From Mesorhizobium sp. ORS 3359 (GTDB taxonomy: Bacteria > Pseudomonadota > Alphaproteobacteria > Rhizobiales > Rhizobiaceae), in the NCBI GenBank assembly GCA_000824845.1, contig CCNC01000014.1:1-59720 (forward strand): a DNA stretch of 59,720 bases. Reading direction: 5' to 3'. Position numbers and translations under genes: made by a program. Below the pieces are notes generated by a model that saw only the letters and a program-made list of their open reading frames with translations, was not told where the DNA came from and searched no databases. Of the stretch, positions 7,755 through 17,002 are shown piece by piece. Every line of letters begins with the position of its first letter. The stretch's first letter is position 1.

Positions 7755-9110
7755 ATGAAGAAAATGCTTCTCTTGGGTACCGCATTCGCTGCGCTCACCC
7801 TTGGCCTGCCGGCACATGCCGAACTGAAGTTCAAGCCGGGCGAAGATTCGAAATTTCACTGGGCGAACTACGACGACCTCAAGAAGGTCGACCTCAAGGG
7901 CGAGACGCTGACGATCTTCGGGCCGTGGCGCGGCGAGGACGAAACGCTTGTGCGTTCGGTTCTCGACTATTTCCAGGAAGCCACCGGCGCCGAGGTGAAA
8001 TATTCCTCGTCCGAGAATTATGAGCAGCAGATCGTCATCGACACCCAGGCCGGCAGCCCGCCCAACATCGCCGTGCTGCCGCAGCCCGGCCTGATCCAGG
8101 ACCTTGCTTCCAAGGGCGTGCTGACCCCGCTGGGCGACGACGTCGCCGCCTGGATCAAGGAAAATTATGCCGCCGGCGACTCCTGGGCCAAGCTCGGCAC
8201 CTATACGGGCAAGGACGGCAAGCCCGGCTTCTACGCCTTCCCCTATAAGATCGATGTGAAGGGCCTGGTCTGGTACTCGCCGGACAATTTCGACGAGGCC
8301 GGCTACAAGGTGCCGAAGACCCAGGAAGAACTGGCCGATCTCGAGAAGAAGATCGTCGCCGACGGCGGCAAGCCCTGGTGCATCGGGCTGGGTTCGGGCG
8401 GCGCCACCGGCTGGCCGGCGACCGACTGGGTCGAGGACATCATGCTGCGGACGCAGCCGCCGGAGGTCTACGACAAGTGGACGAAGAACGAGATTCCGTT
8501 CACCGATCCGGCCGTGGTCAACGCCATCGACATCTTCGGCAAGATCGCCACCGACGACAAGATGGTGGACGGCGGCGCCAAGGCGGTCGCGGCGACCGAC
8601 TTCCGCGACAGTCCGAAGGGCCTCTTCACCGTGCCGCCCAAATGCTACATGCACCATCAGGCGTCGTTCATTCCTTCCTTCTTCCCGGAGAACGTGAAGC
8701 TCGGCCAGGATGCGGACTTCTTCCCCTATCCGCCCTACGCCTCCAAGCCGGAGTTGGGCACGCCGCTGGAAGTGGCCGGAACGCTGGTGATGATCACCAA
8801 GGACTCCAAGGCCTCGCGCGAGTTCATCAAGTTCCTGCAGATGCCGCTCGCGCATGAATTGTGGATGGCGCAGAAGAGCTTCGTCACCCCGTTCAAGGCC
8901 GCCAACAAGGATGCCTATGGCAGCGACGCGCTGAAGAAGCAGGGCGAGATCCTGGTCGGGGCCACCACGGTGCGGTTCGACGGCTCTGACCTGATGCCCG
9001 GCAAGGTCGGCGCGGGCTCGTTCTGGACCGGCATGATCGACCTGGTCGGCGGCAAGTCCGCGCAGGACGTCGCCGCCGACATCCAGAAAAGCTGGGATGC
9101 CATCAAGTAG
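7755..9110 (+). CDS. aglE: alpha-glucoside ABC transporter substrate-binding protein
   Basis: 451-residue periplasmic binding protein of the CUT1 sugar family, first gene of the agl operon. The start at 7755 follows GGAGGAC and begins a clean signal peptide (KKMLLLGTAFAALTLGLPAHA) of about 22 residues. The mature protein has the extracellular solute-binding fold (TLTIFGPWRGEDETLVRSVL, then FYAFPYKIDVKGLVWYSPDN). It should deliver alpha-glucosides to AglF/AglG. The gene is followed by a GC-rich hairpin that separates it from the permease genes. Confidence 0.9.
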   Translation: MKKMLLLGTAFAALTLGLPAHAELKFKPGEDSKFHWANYDDLKKVDLKGETLTIFGPWRGEDETLVRSVLDYFQEATGAEVKYSSSENYEQQIVIDTQAGSPPNIAVLPQPGLIQDLASKGVLTPLGDDVAAWIKENYAAGDSWAKLGTYTGKDGKPGFYAFPYKIDVKGLVWYSPDNFDEAGYKVPKTQEELADLEKKIVADGGKPWCIGLGSGGATGWPATDWVEDIMLRTQPPEVYDKWTKNEIPFTDPAVVNAIDIFGKIATDDKMVDGGAKAVAATDFRDSPKGLFTVPPKCYMHHQASFIPSFFPENVKLGQDADFFPYPPYASKPELGTPLEVAGTLVMITKDSKASREFIKFLQMPLAHELWMAQKSFVTPFKAANKDAYGSDALKKQGEILVGATTVRFDGSDLMPGKVGAGSFWTGMIDLVGGKSAQDVAADIQKSWDAIK

Positions 9111-9122
9111 CCATCCGGCAAA

Positions 9123-9150
9123 CAGGCCGCCGCGCGCGGCCTGATATTTT
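9123..9150 (+). terminator. intercistronic hairpin between aglE and aglF
   Basis: CAGGCCGC (9123-9130) and GCGGCCTG (9136-9143) form a perfect 8-bp stem with a 5-nt loop, followed by ATATTTT. It starts 12 nt after the aglE stop. It may act as a partial terminator or as a 3' stabiliser that keeps binding-protein mRNA in excess over permease mRNA. Confidence 0.6.
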
Positions 9151-9301
9151 CCTCATCCTCCACCAGGATCCGGGCTACGGCCCGGATCCGACCGGCGGTC
9201 CACGCCGGAAGCCTTCGCGTTTCGATCGTTCCGAATAACCGAAAGTCGGTGCATCCGACCGCCAGCCCCGGCTGGCCGGTCATGCGCAGGGAGAGGGACC
9301 C

Positions 9302-10315
9302 ATGGCGGCTCAGATTTTCTCGGCCATATTCGTCATCATCATCGGCGTCGGCGGCTGTGTCGCCTATTTCTGGGGCGCCAACAAACTGCTCGATCTCGTT
9401 TTCCCGTCGCGCGGCGTCTCAGGCACGGCAGCCGTCGACAATCTGCGCCGGCAGGGCCTGGTGCGGCCCTGGCTGTTCGTCGGTCCGGCGATGATCATCC
9501 TCACCATCTATCTGATCTATCCGGTCATCGAGACGCTGCGGCTCTCCTTCCTCGATCGTGGCGGCGAAAATTTCGTCGGCCTCGCCAATTACGAATGGGC
9601 GTTCGGCGACCACGATTTCCGCAACTCGATCCTCAACAACATCCTGTGGCTGGCGGTGGTGCCGGCGGCCTGCACCTTCCTCGGGCTGATCATCGCCGTG
9701 CTCACCGACAAGATCTGGTGGGGCACGATCGCCAAGAGCCTGATCTTCCTGCCGCTGGCCATCTCCTTCGTCGGCGCCAGCGTGATCTGGAAATTCATCT
9801 ACGAGTATCGCGGCGAGGGCCAGGTGCAGATCGGCCTGCTCAACGCCATCATCCAGTATTTCGGCGGCCAGCCGCAGGTGTGGATATCGCTGCCGTTCTG
9901 GAACAATTTCTTCCTCATGGTGATCCTGATCTGGATCCAGACAGGTTTTGCGATGGTCATCCTGTCGTCGGCGCTGCGCGGCATCCCGGAAGAGACGCTC
10001 GAGGCTGCGGTCATCGACGGCGCCAACCCGTTCCAGATCTTCTGGAAAATCATGGTGCCGCAGATCTGGGGCACCATCGCTGTGGTGTGGACCACCATCA
10101 CTATCCTGGTGCTGAAAGTGTTCGACATCGTGCTGACCATGACCAACGGCCAATGGAACAGCCAGGTGCTGGCCAATCTGATGTTTGACTGGATGTTCCG
10201 CGGCGGCGGCGATTTCGGCCGCGGCGCGACCATCGCCATCATCATCATGATCGCGGTCATTCCGATCATGGTCTGGAACATCCGCCAGGCCAACAAAGAG
10301 ACGGGAGGGCATTGA
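9302..10315 (+). CDS. aglF: alpha-glucoside ABC transporter permease
   Basis: 337-residue inner-membrane permease of the MalF type. An additional N-terminal hydrophobic segment (IFSAIFVIIIGVGGCVAYFW) precedes the conserved core, which has about six transmembrane helices. The EAA loop that contacts the ATPase is visible as EETLEAAVIDGANPFQIFWK. The start follows GGGAGAGGG. The aglG ATG begins 1 nt after this stop, so the two permeases are coupled and should form a heterodimer. Confidence 0.9.
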   Translation: MAAQIFSAIFVIIIGVGGCVAYFWGANKLLDLVFPSRGVSGTAAVDNLRRQGLVRPWLFVGPAMIILTIYLIYPVIETLRLSFLDRGGENFVGLANYEWAFGDHDFRNSILNNILWLAVVPAACTFLGLIIAVLTDKIWWGTIAKSLIFLPLAISFVGASVIWKFIYEYRGEGQVQIGLLNAIIQYFGGQPQVWISLPFWNNFFLMVILIWIQTGFAMVILSSALRGIPEETLEAAVIDGANPFQIFWKIMVPQIWGTIAVVWTTITILVLKVFDIVLTMTNGQWNSQVLANLMFDWMFRGGGDFGRGATIAIIIMIAVIPIMVWNIRQANKETGGH

Positions 10316-10316
10316 G

Positions 10317-11471
10317 ATGGCCGCGTCCACCGGAAAGTCCTTCGTCAGCCGCTTCGGCGTTCATATCGCCGTGCTGGTCTTCGTCGTCATCTGGACCATC
10401 CCCACGCTCGGCATTCTCGTCTCGTCGCTGCGCGACAAGGACCAGATCATCGCATCGGGCTGGTGGAATTCCTTCGCCAGTTCCAGCCAGACCGAGGCCG
10501 GGCGGCTGCCGGCCGCCTCGGCGCAGACGCAGAAGGACGGCAAATATGTCATCGAAGGCAACGTCTTCGGCGACGGCGCCAAGCGCGACATCAGCGCCTT
10601 TGGCGTCAAGGCGGCGGCGCCGACGCAATACAAGGCCGGCACGGCGGCCGATCTTGGCGACGGCGTCACCTTGCAGGTAAACGCGGACGGCAGCTTCGTG
10701 CTCGCCTCGCCGAAGGCATTCGAGGGCGACCGCGGCCAGCGCGTCTACTACGCCTCCTCGGCGCCGCCGAAATTCACCACCGAGAACTACGATGCGGTGC
10801 TTTTTTCCGAAGGCATCGGCCGCTCGTTCATGAACTCGCTGACGGTGACCATTCCGGCAACGATCATCCCCATCCTGATCGCGGCCTTCGCGGCCTATGC
10901 GCTTGCCTGGATGCGCTTTCCCGGCCGGGCGCTGCTGATCGCCGTCATCATCGGCCTGCTGGTCGTGCCGCTGCAGATGTCGCTCATCCCGCTGCTCAAG
11001 CTCTATAACGGCGTCGGCACCTTCTTCGGCGTGCCGTCGAAGACCTATCTCGGCATCTGGCTGGCGCATACCGGCTTCGGCCTGCCTTTCGCCATCTATC
11101 TGCTGAGGAGCTACATCGCCGGCCTGCCGCGCGAGATCATGGAATCGGCGCGCATCGACGGCGCCAGCGATTTCGAGATCTTCGTCAAGATCGTGCTGCC
11201 GCTGTCGTTCCCGGTGCTTGCCTCCTTCGCCATCTTCCAGTTCCTATGGGTATGGAACGATCTGCTGGTGGCGATGGTTTTCCTCGGCACGGCGCCCGAT
11301 CAGATCGTGCTGACGGCCAAGCTCAACGCGCTGCTCGGCTCACGCGGCGGCAATTGGGAAATCCTCACGACATCGGCATTCATCACCATCATCGTGCCGC
11401 TGATCGTGTTCTTCTCGCTGCAGCGCTATTTCGTCCGCGGGCTGCTTGCCGGCTCGGTGAAAGGAGGTTGA
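10317..11471 (+). CDS. aglG: alpha-glucoside ABC transporter permease
   Basis: 384-residue MalG-type permease. The first transmembrane helix (VHIAVLVFVVIWTIPTLGIL) is followed by a long periplasmic insertion of roughly residues 45-155, which explains the large size for this family and is a known feature of AglG proteins. The C-terminal core has the EAA motif REIMESARIDGASDFEIFVK. It partners AglF and is energised by AglK. The aglA start follows 4 nt after the stop. Confidence 0.9.
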   Translation: MAASTGKSFVSRFGVHIAVLVFVVIWTIPTLGILVSSLRDKDQIIASGWWNSFASSSQTEAGRLPAASAQTQKDGKYVIEGNVFGDGAKRDISAFGVKAAAPTQYKAGTAADLGDGVTLQVNADGSFVLASPKAFEGDRGQRVYYASSAPPKFTTENYDAVLFSEGIGRSFMNSLTVTIPATIIPILIAAFAAYALAWMRFPGRALLIAVIIGLLVVPLQMSLIPLLKLYNGVGTFFGVPSKTYLGIWLAHTGFGLPFAIYLLRSYIAGLPREIMESARIDGASDFEIFVKIVLPLSFPVLASFAIFQFLWVWNDLLVAMVFLGTAPDQIVLTAKLNALLGSRGGNWEILTTSAFITIIVPLIVFFSLQRYFVRGLLAGSVKGG

Positions 11472-11475
11472 AGAC

Positions 11476-13140
11476 ATGCAATCGGCTTTGAAGGCGACTT
11501 CGAGACCAGACCCTGCGATCGACCGCGACTGGTGGCGGGGCGCGGTGATCTATCAGATCTATCCGCGCTCCTACCAGGACTCCAACGACGACGGCATCGG
11601 CGATCTGAAGGGCATCGTTCAGCGTCTGCCCTACATCGCTTCGCTCGGCGTCGACGCCATCTGGATCTCGCCCTTCTTCAAATCGCCGATGAAGGATTTC
11701 GGCTATGACGTCTCGGATTATTGCGACGTCGACCCGATGTTCGGCACGCTCGCCGATTTTGACGCGCTGGTGGCGGAGGCGCACCGCCTGGGCCTCAAGG
11801 TGATGATCGACGAGGTCCTGTCGCACACCGCCGACATCCACCCGTGGTTCAAGGAAAGCCGCTCCAGCCGCAGCAATCCAAAGGCCGACTGGTATGTGTG
11901 GGCCGACGCCAAGCCGGACGGCACGCCGCCGAACAACTGGCTGTCGATCTTCGGCGGCTCAGCCTGGCAGTGGGACACCAGCCGCCAGCAATATTACATG
12001 CACAATTTCCTGGCCGAGCAGCCCGATCTCAACTTCCACAATGGAGAAGTCCAGAACGCGCTGCTCGACATCACCCGCTTCTGGCTGGAACGCGGGGTCG
12101 ACGGCTTTCGGCTGGACACGATCAACTTCTATTTCCACAGCCAGGGGCTGGAGGACAACCCCCCGCTGCCGCCGGAACAGCGCAACGACCAGACCGCGCC
12201 CGCGGTCAACCCTTACAACTACCAGGACCATATCTACGACAAGAGCCGGCCGGAGAATCTCGGCTTCCTCGAGCGCTTCCGCGCGCTTCTCGACGAATAT
12301 CCGGCACAGGCCGCCGTCGGCGAGGTCGGTGACTCCCAGCGCGGCCTGGAAGTGGTCGCCGCCTACACCGCCGACGGCAAGCGCGTGCATATGTGCTATT
12401 CCTTCGACTTCCTGGCGCCGGAGAAGATCAGCGCGGCGAAAGTGCGCGCGGTGCTAGAAGCCTTCGGCCGGGTCGCCAGCGACGGCTGGTCGTGCTGGGC
12501 TTTCTCCAACCATGACGTGATGCGGGTCGCCTCGCGCTGGGCCGCCAACGAGGCGGACCCGACCGCCTATCTGAAGGTGATCTCGGCGCTCCTGATGTCG
12601 CTGCGCGGTTCGGTATGCATCTACCAGGGCGAAGAACTCGGCCTCGGCGAAGCGGAGCTGAAGTTTGAGGACCTGCAGGACCCCTACGGCATCCGCTTCT
12701 GGCCGGAGTTCAAGGGCCGCGACGGCTGCCGCACGCCGATGGTGTGGGAGGCCGCGGCCAAGAATGGCGGCTTCTCGACCGCCAAGCCCTGGCTGCCGGT
12801 GCCGGGCAGGCACTTGTCGCAGGCCGTCAACGTGCAGCAGGGCGACGCAAGCTCGCTGCTCGAGCATTACCGCCGCTTCCTCGCCTTCCGGCGCCAGCAT
12901 CCGGCGCTGGGCAAGGGCGATATCGACTTCATCGAAAGCGACGGCGACACCGTCGCCTTCACGCGCCGCGAGGGCAATGAGCGGATCGTCTGCGCCTTCA
13001 ACCTCGGCGGCAAGCCCGCCGAGATCGATCTCGGCCAAGGCGCGCTGCAGCCCTTGCCCGGACATGGCTTTTCGGGACAGACTGGCGGCGGGCCGGTCCG
13101 CCTCGGCGGATACGGCGCCTGGTTCGGACGCATCGACTGA
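11476..13140 (+). CDS. aglA: GH13 alpha-glucosidase
   Basis: 554-residue cytoplasmic GH13 enzyme that should hydrolyse imported alpha-glucosides to glucose. Conserved regions are intact: IDEVLSHTAD (region I), GVDGFRLDTINF with nucleophile Asp214 (region II), AAVGEVGD with acid/base Glu283 (region III) and FSNHDVMR with His346-Asp347 (region IV). There is no signal peptide, consistent with action after ABC import. It sits between the permease and ATPase genes, as in Sinorhizobium aglEFGAK. Specificity (sucrose, maltose, trehalulose) cannot be read from the sequence. Confidence 0.92.
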   Translation: MQSALKATSRPDPAIDRDWWRGAVIYQIYPRSYQDSNDDGIGDLKGIVQRLPYIASLGVDAIWISPFFKSPMKDFGYDVSDYCDVDPMFGTLADFDALVAEAHRLGLKVMIDEVLSHTADIHPWFKESRSSRSNPKADWYVWADAKPDGTPPNNWLSIFGGSAWQWDTSRQQYYMHNFLAEQPDLNFHNGEVQNALLDITRFWLERGVDGFRLDTINFYFHSQGLEDNPPLPPEQRNDQTAPAVNPYNYQDHIYDKSRPENLGFLERFRALLDEYPAQAAVGEVGDSQRGLEVVAAYTADGKRVHMCYSFDFLAPEKISAAKVRAVLEAFGRVASDGWSCWAFSNHDVMRVASRWAANEADPTAYLKVISALLMSLRGSVCIYQGEELGLGEAELKFEDLQDPYGIRFWPEFKGRDGCRTPMVWEAAAKNGGFSTAKPWLPVPGRHLSQAVNVQQGDASSLLEHYRRFLAFRRQHPALGKGDIDFIESDGDTVAFTRREGNERIVCAFNLGGKPAEIDLGQGALQPLPGHGFSGQTGGGPVRLGGYGAWFGRID

Positions 13141-13174
13141 ACTTGCAGACAAAGATCAACGGAAGGAGAGAACC

Positions 13175-14287
<1,113 letters not shown>

Positions 14288-14314
14288 GCGCAGAGCCGCT
14301 GCGGCAAAGAAAAA

Positions 14315-14346
14315 GCGGCGGGCCTCGGCCCGCCGCTCCTGTTTTC
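14315..14346. terminator. bidirectional rho-independent terminator
   Basis: GCGGCGGGCC (14315-14324) pairs perfectly with GGCCCGCCGC (14327-14336) across a 2-nt spacer. It is followed by TCCTGTTTT on the plus strand, and on the minus strand by five T's and CTTT. It serves the convergent ends of aglK and the DUF680 gene, more strongly for the latter. Confidence 0.85.
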
Positions 14347-14362
14347 AAATCACGGTCGGCTG

Positions 14363-14596
14363 TTAACGATTGCCGAAGTGGTCGCGGTCAGCGCCCTGCG
14401 GAGCCGACTTCTGCGCGTCGCGGGACGAATTCAGCAGCTTGTAGACAGGCGAGTCGGTGCCGATCGACGAGGTGCGGGTCGTATCCACGGCGGGAGCCGG
14501 CTGGTTGACGCCGCTGTTGCCGTAATTGTCGCTGCCCGCAAAAGCAGCCGAGGAAACGGCCATGAGAGCCGCGGTGGCAAGAATGATATTTTTCAT
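14363..14596 (-). CDS. DUF680-type small secreted protein
   Basis: 77-residue protein with a signal peptide (KNIILATAALMAVSSAAFAG) cleaved near residue 20, leaving a mature peptide of about 57 residues. The mature N-terminus GSDNYGNSGVNQPAP and the C-terminal AxxGADRDHFGNR are the conserved ends of the DUF680 family, which I know mainly from Mesorhizobium. No cysteines or catalytic motif are present. It forms a tandem pair with the next gene upstream. Function is unknown; export to the periplasm is the only solid inference. Confidence 0.82.
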   Translation of the reverse strand: MKNIILATAALMAVSSAAFAGSDNYGNSGVNQPAPAVDTTRTSSIGTDSPVYKLLNSSRDAQKSAPQGADRDHFGNR

Positions 14597-14665
14597 CTCA
14601 GTACTCCTGAATTTCCTGATCCGACCGAGGCGACGGGCAAACCCGTCACCGTTCGAAGTCGGCTG

Positions 14666-14872
14666 TTAGTTGTTACCGAAAAGGTTGCGGTCGGCGCCCG
14701 TGGTGACAGGCTTCTGTTCAGCCGGTTCGGACTTGCGGACCGAGGCTGTGTAAGAAGAGTCGACCGTGGCGGCCGGCGGGTTGGCGGCCTGCGCGTTGTA
14801 ATTGTCGCTACCGGCAAAGGCGCTGCCGGAAATTGCCAGAAGGGCGGCGGCAGTGAGAACAATCTTTTTCAT
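14666..14872 (-). CDS. DUF680-type small secreted protein, second copy
   Basis: 68-residue paralogue of the neighbouring small protein. The signal peptide (KKIVLTAAALLAISGSAFAG) and mature start GSDNYNAQAANPPAATVDSS match in pattern, and the C-terminus TTGADRNLFGNN matches GADRDHFGNR. The open frame could begin 36 codons earlier, but the start at 14872 gives a proper signal peptide. The middle of the protein diverges from its partner, so only the export signal, the mature N-terminus and the C-terminal motif seem constrained. Confidence 0.82.
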   Translation of the reverse strand: MKKIVLTAAALLAISGSAFAGSDNYNAQAANPPAATVDSSYTASVRKSEPAEQKPVTTGADRNLFGNN

Positions 14873-15364
14873 TTTTGCTACTCCAGTATTTTTATTCCGT
14901 CCGTCTAGCGGCGTGTCTTGGGAATGAAATCGCGTCGTTCGGACAGCGCTGATTTGGGTGAGCCGATCGCCGGATTCCAATCACGAAGTTTTTTCGTCTG
15001 GACCATGACTCCGCATCTTGAAGTTTTCATAAGCATGCCTACGACTATATTTTTGTCGAATTTAATCAATTACTTATTTGGTTTCGGCAGTTGGCTCACC
15101 AAGTGTGTCGGAGCGCCAACGTTCACAGCATCCTGTACGCACCGTCAACAGAAACGAACCGTTCGGTTCGATTTTAGAATCTGCTAATAGTCACTTTTTG
15201 ATACTGTTAACCATAGGAGCCCTCCTGAAGCTCGTCCCGAGGAGCGTTCTGGAAGCCGGAGGGCATGGCGCAGGGACGAGACTCAGCACCGTCAATATGC
15301 CGCCCATTGTCGCGCCGCATGGATGCGATGTCGTTTTCATGCCGACGGGAAGCCGGCCGTCATG
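14873..15364. other. intergenic region, partly AT-rich, no gene supported
   Basis: About 490 nt between the DUF680 pair and the riboswitch. The stretch from about 15030 to 15200 is clearly more AT-rich than its surroundings and probably holds promoters firing left (DUF680) and right (riboswitch leader). I could not place -35/-10 boxes with confidence. Open frames here show none of the third-position GC bias of the real genes. Confidence 0.5.
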
Positions 15365-15560
15365 GTTAGATCAGGCCATCTCAGGTGCCGCTTCGTCGCG
15401 ACGAGGCGGAGAATTGGGAAGCCGGTCGAAATCCGGCGCTGCCCCCGCAACGGTGGTGGAGTGACGTCGCAACGGGAGACCACTGGGCCATGGGGCCTGG
15501 GAAGGTGTTGCGACCGCCCGCGAGGGCAACTCCAAAGCCCGGAAACCAGCCCGAGACAGT
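15365..15560 (+). promoter_or_regulatory. cobalamin (adenosylcobalamin-type) riboswitch
   Basis: The sequential conserved blocks of a B12 riboswitch are present in order: GGTGCC (15384-15389), GAATTGGGAAGCCGGT with GAAATCCGGC, GCTGCCCCCGCAACGG, GGAGTGA, CCACTGG, GGGAAGG, and the B12 box AAAGCCCGGAAACCAGCCCG. It ends about 118 nt before the Rieske oxygenase ATG, on the same strand. Such elements usually turn genes off when coenzyme B12 is abundant. The expression platform between 15560 and 15677 is GC-rich with several possible hairpins and was not resolved. Recognition is strong; boundaries are approximate. Confidence 0.92.
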
Positions 15561-15677
15561 TTGAACTCGACTGATCGCGGTGGGCGGTCAAGAGGCGGAC
15601 GGCGCGTGCCCGGCCCTGCCGGTGGCGGTCGTTCTTCTCCATCACCACCAGTTCAGTCCTTGATGCGAGGACAGGAC

Positions 15678-16925
15678 ATGGATGCGCGCAACGACATGCT
15701 GAGGCTCCTACAGAGCCGCAAGCCGGGCTACTCGCTTGAGCAGCCCTTCTACACCGATCCCGACTATTTCAAGCTCGACATGGAGCTGATCTGGTATCGT
15801 GACTGGTTGTTCATCGGCCATGATTGCGAGCTGTCGAGACCAGGCAGCTACATCACCGTTCAGATCGGCGACTATCCGGTGGTGCTGGTCCGCGACCAGA
15901 AGGGAAGGATCAACGCTTTCCACAACTCCTGCCGGCATCGCGGCAGCCGCGTGTGCAACACTGACAAGGGCACCGCCGCCAAGCTGGTCTGTCCTTACCA
16001 TCAGTGGACTTACGAGCTCGACGGGCGGCTGCTGTTCGCGCGCCAGATGGCGGAAGGCTTCGACAAGGGCCAGTTCGGCCTGAAGCCCGTGGCCTGCGAG
16101 AGCGTCGGCGGCTACATCTTCATCTGCCTGGCAAAAGAGCCGGCCGACTTCGCGCCGATGCGCGCCATGATCGAACCCTATCTCCTGCCGCACCGGCTGA
16201 GCGAGGCGAAGGTCGCGTTCGAATCGACGATCGTCGAAAAGGGCAACTGGAAGCTCGTCTGGGAAAACAACCGCGAGTGCTATCATTGCGCCGGAAACCA
16301 TCCGGAACTGTGCAAGACTTTCCCGGAAGCGCCGACGGTGACAGGTGTGCAGGGCGCCGACAGCGATCCGGAAATGCTTGCGCACTGGGCGAAATGCGAG
16401 GCGGCGGGTCTGCCGAGCCGGTTCCGGATCGATCCGGCCGGGCAATACCGCGCAACGCGCGCGCCGCTACTGCGCGACGCCGTCAGCTACACGATGAGCG
16501 GCAAACGCGCCGTGACGAAAAACCTGTCCGCCAGCGTCGCCGCCGACCGTATCGGCACGTTGATGCACTACCATTACCCGACCACGTGGAACCACATCCT
16601 CATCGATCACGCCGTCACCTTCCGTGTGCTGCCGATCAGCGCCACCGAGACCGCGGTGACGACGAAGTGGCTGGTCCACAAGGACGCGGTGGAAGGCGTC
16701 GACTACGATCTGGCAGAACTCACCCATGTCTGGACCGAGACCAACGATCAGGACCGCCGCATCGTGGAGGAAAACGCGCTCGGCATCCTGTCGCCGGCTT
16801 ACGAGCCTGGTCCCTATTCCGAGCTGCATGAGGGCGGTGTCATCCAGTTCGTCGAGTGGTACGCCTCCTTCATAGGTCCGCGCCTTGCCGAAGGCGGTCG
16901 CCCGGCGCTGCGCAGCGTCGCCTAG
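15678..16925 (+). CDS. gbcA: Rieske oxygenase, glycine betaine monooxygenase-like alpha subunit
   Basis: 415-residue Rieske non-heme iron oxygenase. The [2Fe-2S] site is Cys85-x-His87 and Cys105-x2-His108 (CRHRGSRVC, CPYHQW). The mononuclear iron site is in NNRECYHCAGNHPEL with His203 and His208, the pattern seen in glycine betaine and other quaternary-amine demethylases (GbcA, stachydrine demethylase). It should oxidatively remove a methyl group from glycine betaine or a related compound, giving dimethylglycine and formaldehyde. The start at 15678 follows GAGGACAGG. It is paired with the reductase downstream and preceded by a cobalamin riboswitch, an unusual controller for this enzyme. The exact quaternary-amine substrate is not certain. 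Confidence 0.8.
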   Translation: MDARNDMLRLLQSRKPGYSLEQPFYTDPDYFKLDMELIWYRDWLFIGHDCELSRPGSYITVQIGDYPVVLVRDQKGRINAFHNSCRHRGSRVCNTDKGTAAKLVCPYHQWTYELDGRLLFARQMAEGFDKGQFGLKPVACESVGGYIFICLAKEPADFAPMRAMIEPYLLPHRLSEAKVAFESTIVEKGNWKLVWENNRECYHCAGNHPELCKTFPEAPTVTGVQGADSDPEMLAHWAKCEAAGLPSRFRIDPAGQYRATRAPLLRDAVSYTMSGKRAVTKNLSASVAADRIGTLMHYHYPTTWNHILIDHAVTFRVLPISATETAVTTKWLVHKDAVEGVDYDLAELTHVWTETNDQDRRIVEENALGILSPAYEPGPYSELHEGGVIQFVEWYASFIGPRLAEGGRPALRSVA

Positions 16926-16973
16926 CGCATGTCGCCCGAAAGTGTTCAGCGGTTTTGGGGGTACGACATGCGC
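16925..16973. repeat. rhizobial intergenic palindrome
   Basis: GCGCATGTCG (16925-16934) and CGACATGCGC (16964-16973) form a perfect 10-bp inverted repeat with a 29-nt loop. It begins at the last base of the oxygenase stop codon and lies between the oxygenase and reductase genes. It resembles the dispersed GCGCATGTC-type elements of Rhizobiales. In the transcript it would fold into a stable hairpin. Confidence 0.7.
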
Positions 16974-17002
16974 AAAACAACAAGGCTAAGGAGATGAACG
17001 CG

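Noticed and set aside
14918..15187. 89-codon plus-strand open frame between DUF680 and the riboswitch
   Set aside because: No GC3 bias, no ribosome-binding site, and mixed hydrophobic/basic content typical of AT-rich intergenic sequence.
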